From Diphasiastrum complanatum (taxonomy: Eukaryota > Streptophyta > Lycopodiopsida > Lycopodiales > Lycopodiaceae), in NCBI GenBank assembly GCA_029204225.1, contig CM055097.1, positions 27,641,192 through 27,705,191 of the forward strand: a stretch of 64,000 bases of DNA. Direction: 5' to 3'. Under the pieces are notes generated by a model. It was not told the origin of the DNA. It was given only the letters and a program-made list of their open reading frames with translations, and did not search any database. Position numbers and translations under genes: made by a program. Shown one piece after another: positions 25,740 through 38,733 of this stretch. Positions within the stretch are counted from its first letter, which is position 1. Every line of letters starts with the position of its first letter.

Positions 25740-27084
25740 GTGTAAAAAATTGATTCAGAGCTATATTTTAAGAAAATGTTAATGTGTTTTTGCAAACAAG
25801 GTAAATCTAGTGGATATAACTCAGAGCAACAGCCAGAGCGCAGCAACTGATTGTCCAATGGTACACTCATGAAACAACCCTACTCATTAGACACACATCT
25901 ATAACCAAAGATAAATGCTTGAGACAATTCTATGCGTCATTATTTATAACGTAAGAAATTATAAGCAACTCTTCCAGTTGTCTTTGCCTGTAACATTCCC
26001 TCTTCCACACAACAAACTTCTACAGAAATGCAAGCTCCCCGAAGAGCTATTCAAAGAACCCAAAGTGAATAAATAGTAAGCATTGAAACAATAATTTGAA
26101 GAACCAACAACAAAATAGAAAGATATCTCGTTGAATAGGACGATGCTGAAAGCGGTGACCTGCCAACGTCCACTTCGTACTCCATTCATGCTTTTGATGC
26201 TCTTTATAAGATCTACTAAAACCTGGCTACTCATGGCTGTGCCTTTGCTTGGCTGCCAGTAACAAAGCCTGCAGAATAAATGTGATGATTAAGATAATGG
26301 CTCGGATAATGTCATTATTTAATAATGAGAATATGCGGATATTTCAAAAGCTTAGGTTCATTTGCAAGTCATCACCCGTGAGCTCATTCCTCATCTGCAA
26401 ACACTAAACGCAACAAGGCCTGCACAATATATGAAGTGATGCTACGAAAGGCAGTAAAAGCAGTGGAAACTTCAGGATGTTGAGGTAATCCACACTGCTT
26501 ACAAAAAATATCAAAATGTTGATGCATGTATCATATGGACGACAACAAAAAACAAAAATTTGGCAAAAACATAATGACTACGCAAAAGATTATAGTAGTA
26601 GATTCTGAGATTGCAATTAAAAACCATATACTTCTCAACCTTGACAATACCTACATATTCCAAATCAAGTCCTTCAACTTTTTTTGCAAATTGCAAACTT
26701 AAAACCACCACCGAATTGTCTCTCAAAATAGTGACAGAATGTGCTGAGATACACAACTTGGAAAAAGACACGCGAATCTAATGTAGCGCCACCTAATAGA
26801 AACCATAAGTTGTGAGAATAATCCTGGGAATTATGGCACATCCTCTTATGGAAAGCTTTTAGCACACAACACTATACTTCCACAGAGATCACGAAACCCA
26901 ATTTGATACTCATTATTTGCACAACCTTAAAAGCTACTGATGAAAATAGAATCTCAAGCTAAGCACTATATTTTAGGCCTGCTTTTTCTTTCAAATCTAC
27001 TGTAGCAAACAACTACTTCCATATTTGCAACATTATGTAAAACTATTGAATGCATTACTTATCGATTACCAGGAAGCAGAATAG
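25740..27084 (-). other. Region downstream of the SMAP1-like gene
   Basis: No protein family was recognised. It lies 3' of the small acidic protein gene. On the minus strand, a possible splice donor (cctggtaatcg, about 27073) follows the stop codon and a possible acceptor (tattctgcaggc, about 26270) lies about 800 bp further on. A spliced 3' untranslated region is conceivable but not proven. Confidence 0.3.
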
Positions 27085-27267
27085 CTATGCAATGTATGAG
27101 TCGTCAAAGTCGTCCTCGAAGCTATTGAAGAAATTTGCATCGAAGGGTTTGGCATCGATATTACCCTCTCCTAGCAAGTCCAAGGAATCGCCATCGCCAT
27201 CCACATCCATGCTCTCCCCCACACCGGCTTCCTCCAATTCACCACCATACACCGAAAACGGCTTCAT
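27085..27267 (-). CDS. SMAP1-like: Small acidic protein, SMAP1-like
   Basis: A 60-residue single-exon frame starts at the ATG giving MKPFSVYGGELEE and stops at TAG (27087-27085). It has a central acidic MDVDGDGDSLDLLGEG segment (about residues 20-35) and ends in FFNSFEDDFDDSYIA. A phenylalanine- and aspartate-rich C-terminus of this kind is characteristic of plant SMALL ACIDIC PROTEIN 1, linked in Arabidopsis to the response to the synthetic auxin 2,4-D. Length and composition fit that family. An upstream in-frame TTG also exists, but the ATG gives the family-like Met-Lys-Pro start. A TATA-like tatttaag (about 27335) and then a CT tract lie upstream on this strand. The family assignment is by recalled motif, not by alignment. 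A host gene is likely, since no transposon family has this tail. Confidence 0.6.
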   Translation of the reverse strand: MKPFSVYGGELEEAGVGESMDVDGDGDSLDLLGEGNIDAKPFDANFFNSFEDDFDDSYIA

Positions 27268-27357
27268 CGACGTTGAGTTGAACAATCTCTAGATACATAG
27301 AGTGATCATAATGACCAAAAAGGTCTTAAATAGCTAGCTCCTTAGAGTTAGTGATTC

Positions 27358-27363
<6 letters not shown>

Positions 27364-27453
<90 letters not shown>
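27364..27453. repeat. (GA)n microsatellite between SMAP1-like gene and copia LTR
   Basis: About 90 bp of GA. The LTR-homologous sequence at 27454 follows it directly. The second copy of that LTR sequence (34349) is also preceded by GA, so the tract probably belongs to the LTR. Confidence 0.95.
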
Positions 27454-27455
<2 letters not shown>

Positions 27456-27913
27456 AGAACTGTAGCCATTGCTTCAAAATCTGTAAGTAGGAATACGCGC
27501 TTATCAGTGCTACTGTATTGTGTTCCGATTCTCTCAATTTTACAGTTTTGCTACTGTTCAATTATTACGTTCTTGATTGAATAAAATTGTCTCTCTCACT
27601 CTCTTGCACACAAACACGGTTATCAGAGATAGAGGATCACATGGCTGTCCAAGATGCCTAATGCTTTGCAATCCTACTGTTACGATAGTCTCAAACTCCT
27701 ACTCTGATAACCCAAAAGGATAACAAGCTTTTGATTCCGTTCCCTAGTCAATCCACGTTTCTGAAATCACAGTTATTACTGTGTTCATAGTCTTCATTAT
27801 TTTTCTTATTGTTGGTAGAGACATCATTTACACCGTAATCGCCTCGCTTCAGTCATGACTCCGCTACAGTTGCAATCAATCTTAGACCAAGCATTTCACA
27901 TCATACACCAACA
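27454..27913 (+). mobile_element. 5' LTR (3' part) of copia family B
   Basis: Near-identical to 34349-34812. It ends catacaccaaca, giving a proper CA terminus, and is followed by a primer-binding site. The start expected from the 3' side (tgttgaaattcc) is not present upstream, so the LTR appears truncated at the GA tract next to the SMAP1-like gene. Confidence 0.8.
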
Positions 27914-27916
27914 AAA

Positions 27917-27933
27917 GTAGTATCAGAGCTTTG
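27917..27933 (+). other. Primer-binding site of copia family B
   Basis: The sequence tagtatcagagctttgg lies three bases after the LTR end. It matches the plant copia consensus for initiator Met-tRNA apart from its second base. Confidence 0.75.
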
Positions 27934-28008
27934 GTTCAGTGGATTACTAGAGTCCAGGATCTTTTTCCAAAAGTTGTTCTAAATTGTTTGTGTATAATTT
28001 TGATCACT

Positions 28009-29154
28009 ATGGAAGGCACCTCAGAGATCCGCGTGCTCAGTAAATTCAACGGAGATGACTTCCACATGTGGAAGCTCAAAATGAAGATGATTATGATTGA
28101 AAAGGATTTATGGAAATACGTCAACGGTTCTATAGCCAGACCAACAGAACCCGAACAGCTCCCAGCTTGGGAAGCCAAGGATGGCAAGGCTCTTGCCATT
28201 GTATCTCTAAACCTTAAAGACACTCAAATTGCTCATGTATCCAACTACACTACTTCCAAAGAAGCATGGGATACACTCACTAGCATCTACGAGACCTCAT
28301 ATGTCTCGACTCGCCTCTTCTTGAGGAAGAAGGTACTAACACTCAGAATGAGTGAAAGCACCTCAGTCAGCGAGCATCTGAACGAGTTCAAACAATTGCT
28401 AAACCAACTAGCTACAATAGGTTCTCCTATATCAGAAGAAGACTCTACCATGTCTCTTCTTGCCAGTCTTCCATCCTCCTATGATAATTTAGTATTGCTT
28501 CTGAGCAATACCCTTGTAATGTCTCTCCAAAAATTGACAACAAGCTTGTTGCAGGAAGAAGTCAGGAGGAAAAGCTTGTCCACATCTACGAGTACCAAAT
28601 CCATGGCACTGTATTCAAACAAAAAGCAATCCAAGAAGAAGACAGGCTTCAAGGATAAGAAGACAAAGGTAGAGCAACCAGCAGCATCACAACTACAACA
28701 GCAACAGTTTAGTCACTCACCATTCAAGACCAAGCTATTTTGTAGATATTGCAAAAGAACCAACCACGACATCAAGGACTGTGGCATCCTCAAGCACAAT
28801 GAAGCAAAGAAGAAGATGCAGCAGCACCAAGAAGGCAACCCTGACATAGTCAAAGGATCTCAAGATGAAGAGAAGATGCTGATGATACAAGATCAATCCA
28901 ATAGAGATGCCCATCATTGGTATCTCGATTTAGGTGCTTCTCACCACATGACACCATGCAAGGACCTCTTCTCTACACTCACAGCTACAGAATCAAAGTA
29001 CATTTTCTTTGGTGGCTCCAATTCACACCAAGTTGAAGGCCAAGGGTCTATTCAACTGCAGTTCTCTGATGGCAACACTAGGCAGCTTAATGGAGTACTT
29101 TATCTACCCAGATTAACAAAGAACCTTTTATCTATTAGCAAGATCACAGATTAG
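28009..29154 (+). CDS. Copia family B gag-protease, open to a premature stop
   Basis: This is the longest intact retroelement frame in the window: 381 residues from ATGGAAGGC, about 75 bp after the primer-binding site. The gag region has FNGDDFHMWKLKM near the start and a UBN2-type core (EAWDTLTSIYE, FLRKKVLTLRM). A CX2CX4HX4C zinc knuckle, CRYCKRTNHDIKDC, lies at about residues 245-258. The protease active site reads WYLDLGASHHMT, with Leu where the family has Ser/Thr in DSG, so protease is probably inactive. GVLYLPRLTKNLLSI follows. A TAG at 29152-29154 cuts the frame off from pol. The gag itself could still be expressed. Confidence 0.85.
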   Translation: MEGTSEIRVLSKFNGDDFHMWKLKMKMIMIEKDLWKYVNGSIARPTEPEQLPAWEAKDGKALAIVSLNLKDTQIAHVSNYTTSKEAWDTLTSIYETSYVSTRLFLRKKVLTLRMSESTSVSEHLNEFKQLLNQLATIGSPISEEDSTMSLLASLPSSYDNLVLLLSNTLVMSLQKLTTSLLQEEVRRKSLSTSTSTKSMALYSNKKQSKKKTGFKDKKTKVEQPAASQLQQQQFSHSPFKTKLFCRYCKRTNHDIKDCGILKHNEAKKKMQQHQEGNPDIVKGSQDEEKMLMIQDQSNRDAHHWYLDLGASHHMTPCKDLFSTLTATESKYIFFGGSNSHQVEGQGSIQLQFSDGNTRQLNGVLYLPRLTKNLLSISKITD

Positions 29155-29745
29155 GCCTATAGAGCCTTGTTCACTACCAACCGATGTACTATTTTAGATG
29201 AGAACTCAAAGAAAATCCTCTCTGCTTACAGAGAAAAAAATTTGTACATAATGAGTCACAATGTTGCACTTTCTGTGAGCTGTTCAGATGCTAATTTGTG
29301 GCATCAAAGATTAGGTCATTTAAACATGTGTTCAATCTTGTATATGCATCACAATAAAATGGTCAAGGACATGAATATAATTGCTGTCACCATAGCTAAT
29401 CAGAATATCTGTGACAATGGCCTCTAAGAAAACAACCTAGGACGAGATTTCCCAGAGGACAAGCCAAAAGGGCAAAGTCCATCTTGTCACTGATACGTAG
29501 TGACTTGTGTGGTCTGATGAGCGTACCTTCATTAGATCAAGCTCTGTATTCTATCACATTTATTGATGATTACTCCCGATTTGCCAGTGTAATGTTCATT
29601 AAGAATAAGTCAGAAGCATTTTGTTGCTTCAAAGACTTCAAGCAATAAGCTGAGAATCAAACTGGTCAGAGGATCAAGGCCCTACAGTCTGATTAAGTGG
29701 GAGAGTTCTTGTCAAATGAGTTGAAGGACTATATCCAAATGGAAA
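29155..29745 (+). pseudogene. Copia family B pre-integrase and integrase, partly deleted
   Basis: After the stop the frame resumes with LWHQRLGHLN (about 29298), the gag-pre-integrase HxxxH-type motif. Integrase core pieces follow: SDLCGLMSVPS, FIDDYSRFASVMF and LQSDxVGEFLSNELKDYI, with stop codons. The sequence then jumps at about 29742 directly into reverse transcriptase, so the last catalytic acidic residue and the integrase C-terminus are deleted. Confidence 0.85.
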
Positions 29746-31143
29746 GCTAGATTGGTGGTTAAAGGCTTTGAACAAGTATATGGGATAGACTACACTGAGA
29801 TCTTCAGTCCAGTAGTAAAACATCAGTCTATTCGTACTCTATTGGCTATATCTGCTAGAAAAGATCTAGATATTCACCAAATGGATGTCCAGACGACATT
29901 CCGACACGGATACATACAAGAAGATGTCTACATCTATCAACCAGAAGGTTACATCTCTCAAGGCAAGGAGCATCCACTACGCAAATTGCATACAACATTA
30001 TACAGTCTGAAGCAAGATCCAAGGGCCTGGTATGATAGAATAAAGCATTTCTTGTTGCAATACGACTTTACCTCATGCACCGTGATTCAAATGTGTATCT
30101 AAAACCAAAGGGGCCACCTATGTTATAATAGCATTATACATTGATGATTCTTTAATCATCAGCAATTCAAATCAGTGCTACAAGAAACTAAGTCCTTACT
30201 CTCATCAGAGTTCGAGATCACTGATTTAGGTCCAGTCCATTACCTACTTGGAATGGAGATTCACAGAGATCGCATGAGAAGAAGGATCACCATAAGCCAA
30301 CAATCCTACCTAATTAATGTACTTCGAAGATACGACATGGAGGATTGCAAGCTTGTAGACAATCCTATGAATCCAGGACGCAAGCTATCCAAAGACATGT
30401 GCCCCAGAACAAATGCAGATCAGCAAGAAATGCGCAATTACCCTTATCAGTCTATCATAGGTTCTCTCATGTACTCTATGATTTGCACATGACCTGATCT
30501 AGCATATGTTGTAAGCACGCTGTCGCAATTCATGTCCAATTCAGGCCTACAACACTAGAAAGCTCTACAAAGAGTTTTGAAGTACATTCAAGCCTCAAAG
30601 CACTATGCCTTGAGTTACAACGGAAATACATAAGCTGCACTCTCTTTGATTACCTATTCTGATTCAGACTGGGCAGGAGACGTAGATACCATAAAATCCA
30701 CCTCCGTCTACATTTGCTTTCTTGTAGGAGGACCCATTTCATGGAATAGCAGGAAGCAGAAATGCATTTCATTATCCTCTACGGAATCAGAATATGTCGT
30801 AGCTACATTAGCAGTGAAGGAGATTTTATGGCTTAGAAGACTACTACATGACCTGAGACTACTACTCTTAGAAGACTACTACATGTCCAACTATACTCCA
30901 GTGCGATAATCAGAGTTGTATAGCTCTGTCATTGAACCGATGAACTCACACAAGGACCAAACATATAGAGGTTCAACTTCATTTTCTCAGAGAGAAGGTT
31001 CAGAACAAAGACGTTGCACTAAGTTATTGTCACACAGACAGTATGTTGGCTGACATTCTGACAAAACCATTGTCAAGGGACAAACATTTTACTCTAGTAG
31101 AACTGTTAAATCTCAATTTGAGTCCAGATTCGTAGCAGCAAGC
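29746..31143 (+). pseudogene. Copia family B reverse transcriptase and RNase H
   Basis: Starts KARLVVKGFEQVYGIDYTE, with FSPVVKHQSIRTLLA, MDVQTTF and LKQDPRAWYD. The active site is YIDD (about 30141), after a frameshift. LGPVHYLLGMEI, SIIGSLMYSMICT and RNase H YSDSDWAGDVDT...ISWNSRKQK...LSSTESEYV (30650-30800) follow. A small tandem duplication of agaagactactacatg lies at about 30836-30890. The end motif MLADILTKPLS (about 31041-31073) precedes the polypurine tract. At least three stops. Confidence 0.9.
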
Positions 31144-31154
31144 TTAAGGGGGAG
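31144..31154 (+). other. Polypurine tract of copia family B
   Basis: The sequence ttaagggggag is directly followed by the LTR start tgttgaaatt at 31155. It is the expected plus-strand primer. Confidence 0.85.
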
Positions 31155-34812
<3,658 letters not shown>

Positions 34813-36190
34813 GTTTTGAAGGAACGTAATGCCACATATTTTTCTAGAATTGTATAGATACAAAAAATTCACCGGGATGGCCTTAAGGAGTGGACGATGT
34901 CCACCTTAAAAAAGAAAAAGACAAAAAGAGCTGCGGATAAAATTGAGCAAGTTATTGATGAGCATAATGAATCCAAGAATAATAACTGAATATATATTCA
35001 GCAAGACTTGGGTATCTAGATTTGATTCTAGATTGTAATCTAAAGTTTTTGTGTTTGAAGATGATCGTCATTTTGGTATGCGTTCAGTCTTTAATTACTA
35101 GTGATTTATAGACCTTGAATCTTGCACTTCAGTTTAAAAATTCCGGTTGAAGAATATTCCTAAATCCAGTATTTTCTTAGTGGAAAGATTTTGAAATGAT
35201 TCTTACTTTTCCTGAGTTATGTGGGACATATACTGTAAATGGTTAAATATGGTTTTGGATTCTAGAAAATTATGATTGACGAATCATACGAATCTAAATA
35301 TTTATGGTTGACGGATCATAAATAGATACTTAATTGTTGTCAGAGGATTATAAGAAATTGTAATGATTCTTAAGTGTGACGATTAGGTCTTGGTATGTTA
35401 ATTGAGTAAGAATTCGGATAAGAGTTTTGAATCTCTTTACTCCAGAATTTTAATTGAGAACCTATGGATTTCACAAACATTCTCACAAGATAAGTATTTT
35501 ATTTATGGAGAATTGAATGTATTTTAGTGGATGCTATTCTACTACTGTATGGTCTGCAGATGCTTGAGTACAGTTCTTCATTTGATTGGATCTCCAGTTA
35601 CCATAGGAGACAGACAAGTCTATTAAGATGAATGAATGCTATTTTCTTGTATTTGGTGCTAGAAACAGGAGCATTTAACTCAAAAGAGTATTTGGGATAC
35701 TCAGAGTTGAGTTTTAATTATTCTATATCTTAATAATTCTCTTAAAAATTCTAGTAGAATGAATTATCATATCTTAGAATTGGATTCTAAGGATAATTGA
35801 CTTGGAAGCTTTTTATAAATCGTCTGCCAGAGTTTGTAAATAATTTCAGACTGTAATTATTATTTCTTTTCTTTAACTTTAATTTCCTAAGTTAGGGAAT
35901 ATTTCACTCAGTGATTCATGTAAGTGTTTTACATGAAGGTGATGTTACTAATTTGTGTTGAGTGTAACCTAGTTGAGAAATTTATTGCTTAGTGTACTTT
36001 TTTCAAACTTGAGTCATCCTCCAGAACAGAGATTAACTATTGAAAATAGGTTTATCTCTGAATACTTGTTTGATATGGAAGTCAGACTAAGAATAATGTT
36101 TTCCTCGGTTAATATTGTAAGTTAAAGGAACTATTCCTGTAATTTTTTCCTGTCTTGAGGAGTTTCTAAGAATAGAAGCAGTTTAAGGAG
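34813..36190 (+). other. Possible coding remnant and noncoding body before a gypsy-type LTR
   Basis: One frame at 34813-34989 has a single TAG, then a lysine-rich segment (KIHRDGLKEWTMSTLKKKK, then ADKIEQVIDEHNES) and a stop. It looks coding but I could not name its family. The rest, to the purine run at about 36184, is AT-rich with no recognised motif. Position suggests the 3' part of the element whose LTR begins at 36198. Confidence 0.4.
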
Positions 36191-36197
36191 GGAAGAA

Positions 36198-36660
36198 TGT
36201 TATGGCCATATTCGGTTAAGGATCTGGAATAGTCCTAATATGGTAGACTGGCCCTCCAGTACTCGAGATTATTGGTCATGCCATGATTTAATTCCATGTC
36301 AAGACCTGTTTGTGACTAATTACCTTGAGAGGACCCAGACACTCTAATTGAGACATATGGAGTATTGCATGTCTGTGTGACGGATATAGGCAGGAGAACT
36401 GCATGAAGAGATGTGATTTATTTACAGTTGACCTGCATGGAGATTGCATGGTTTCATGCACATGACTCTACTCTCTATATAATGAGATAGGGATTCTCCC
36501 ATCGACATATTGGGTTTAGGTTACCAAGGTTCTCTCTTCTTCTCTTGCTTCACATGGCATGGCTTGGGAGCTAGATCTAGTTTTGATCTAGGATTGGTTG
36601 GGCAGTTTGGCTCCATAGTCTCTTCTATTGTGTTCTCCTACCCTCATCTAAGGGCCATCC
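36198..36660 (+). mobile_element. LTR start, gypsy-like, with TATA box
   Basis: A purine run (ttaaggagggaagaa) precedes tgttatggcc at 36198. A TATA-like tatataat lies at 36476-36483. Phrases such as taccttgagaggacccag resemble taaccttgagagggtccaag near 47467, suggesting a related LTR in the GAUT intron. The 3' end is not defined; sequence passes into the minisatellite. Confidence 0.6.
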
Positions 36661-36679
36661 TTTTGGGTCTTTACACCTA

Positions 36680-37075
36680 CCATAGGCTTGCATGGTAGGC
36701 CACATAGGCATGACAAAGGTCTGATGTCTGACACAAGCACGTCGTAGACTACCACATAGGCTTACCACGGGCTTGTGTGGCAAGTCAATCCAGCTCTGCC
36801 ATCTAGGCTTGAGTGGACCTGGAGACTGAGAGAGCTGGGGCCTGCAAGTTGCCACATGGCAAGCCACGTAGGCATGTTATGAGACAAACCACGTAGGCTT
36901 GGGACTTGCCATGTGGCAAGCCACGTAGGCCTATCATAAGCTTGTGTGGCAGGTTATATAGGCATGACATACGCTTGATGTCTACCATGTAGGCATGTTC
37001 CAGTCTGCCACATAGGCTTGTGTGGCAAGCCAACTATGCTATGCCACGTAGGTTTTCCATGCAGACTTGAGTGGA
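36680..37075. repeat. Degenerate minisatellite around gccacgtaggcttg
   Basis: About ten variants of gccacgtaggc (ccacataggc, accatgtaggc, gccacgtaggt) recur at irregular spacing, often with tgtggcaag nearby. Several contain the ACGT core. Confidence 0.75.
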
Positions 37076-37078
37076 ACT

Positions 37079-37213
<135 letters not shown>

Positions 37214-37469
37214 GGGGCCCACCAAACCTGCATTTTGAAGCCTTCCCAGCCCTTCATAGCCAATTTTTCCTTCATAGAAATGCATTTTTATTTCAGCCTT
37301 TCCCAAGGAAAGTCTGATAGTTTGAATTTTTTTTAGAGCGCCCTTAAAATTTAGTGAAATCCTTGATAATGAGAGTCTCTCTTTTTTAACACCATTTACC
37401 ATGAAAGTATGTACCTGCCTTTCAAAATTGTTCAATTTATATCTTTTTCTCTCGTAAGTCCCATGTTAA

Positions 37470-37615
37470 TTTGTTTCCATTCACATTGTTGTATTTTTAC
37501 TGGCATTGTCTCACAGTCTGCAGAAATACATAGAAAGTCAATGGCAGTCTTCCTTTGACTTGCCTGCCGACGTTTATTTACCCGAAATCTTCGACGATTG
37601 TCGAAGGTTCAAAAT
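37470..37615 (+). mobile_element. LTR scrap related to copia family A
   Basis: The phrase cacagtctgcagaaatacat and nearby words on the tcgaagg theme resemble parts of the LTRs at 18221 and 46435. Neither end of the LTR is present. Confidence 0.5.
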
Positions 37616-37629
37616 GGAGCTCTTGTAAG

Positions 37630-37800
37630 AAGCAGGATTGACATCAAAGTCCATGTCATCGACTTCCACTTTATCGACATCCTAGACATAAAAGTCCTTG
37701 ACATCCTGACTTCAAACTCCATAGACATCAAAGTACATGTCATCGACATCAAAGTCCTCGACTTCCATGACATCAAAGTCATCGGCTTCGACATCCTCTC
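37630..37800. repeat. Minisatellite of gacatcaaagtc units
   Basis: Variants of gacatcaaagtccatgtcat repeat across about 170 bp with a basic step of about 12 bp. The minus strand reads as acidic Asp-Phe-Asp-Val repeats, but stops and the repeat structure argue against a gene. Confidence 0.75.
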
Positions 37801-38096
37801 CAAGCAAGCTAATCTTCAAAGTCATAGCCTCCTTCACGCTGTACTGTGCAAACTGATTTGACAATGACAACAGCCGCCCACGATCTCCTACAAACAGCAT
37901 AATGACTCCACGCTGCCCATAGTCGATCAACTACTCGATAGCGAGTCAAACGAATAAATTGCTGGTACTCAACAATGAGAAATTCAAGGAATGGATCATC
38001 AGCCAACATCAGCTCCTCCAAGAAAATCAAGCCAAGTATGCACACAAACTACAAGGTATACTCCTGAGTCTGCTTGTCTTTTAGTGTAGGAACCGA

Positions 38097-38350
38097 CATC
38101 TCTTCTTCCTCAACAATGGTCCGATATCTTGGAATAGTAAAAAATCGACCTCCATTACAATGTCTTCAATAGAGTCAGAATACATTTTAGCTTCTCAAGC
38201 TACTAAAGAGGCAATTTGGTTGAGAAACCTAACATTGGTCTCAGACAATCTGCTCCCACGTCAATCATTTAGCAGAATACTCAACAAGGAGGTCAGTCTG
38301 AAATTTTGTAGAACACAGTACATGGACGTTGATATGTTTACAAAGGGCTA
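38097..38350 (+). pseudogene. Copia RNase H terminal fragment
   Basis: Reads FLNNGPISWNSKKSTSITMSS and ESEYILASQATKEAIWLRNL, the end of copia RNase H, closely like family A. The preceding reverse transcriptase is absent. An LTR follows. Confidence 0.85.
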
Positions 38351-38423
38351 AGTTAGGAGGCACACAAAGGTTTCAGTTATATCTTAAATTTGAAAATCAA
38401 GGCATTTAAGGATCAAGAGGGGG

Positions 38424-38733
38424 TGTTCAATTCCTATCCTCTCCATCCCGAATCTTACAACTAATCTAGATCCATTCATTTGTTGTAAATATATTTACAG
38501 TCACATACTCTACATAAATACATGTGCTTTCAAATAGTATACATAAATACATGGAAGTCGCAAATAGTATTAGCTTGAAAAACTTCAAGTCGACAATCGT
38601 TAAGTCTGCTATAATTGAACCCGTCAAAGACAAAAGCTGTTATTGAGTCAACTATCAACTGTCAATCTTATTGTTGACTATTGAGTCGACTATCTATCTT
38701 CACGCTCCCGCGATTTTTGCAAAATCTCCAACA
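38424..38733 (+). mobile_element. LTR, about 310 bp
   Basis: Starts tgttcaattcc right after the purine run aagaggggg and ends atctccaaca. It would be the 3' LTR of the copia fragment at 38097. Confidence 0.55.

Noticed and set aside
37609-37930. Acidic minus-strand frame with repeated Asp-Phe-Asp-Val
   Set aside because: Explained by the gacatcaaagtc minisatellite and broken by stops in its upstream part.
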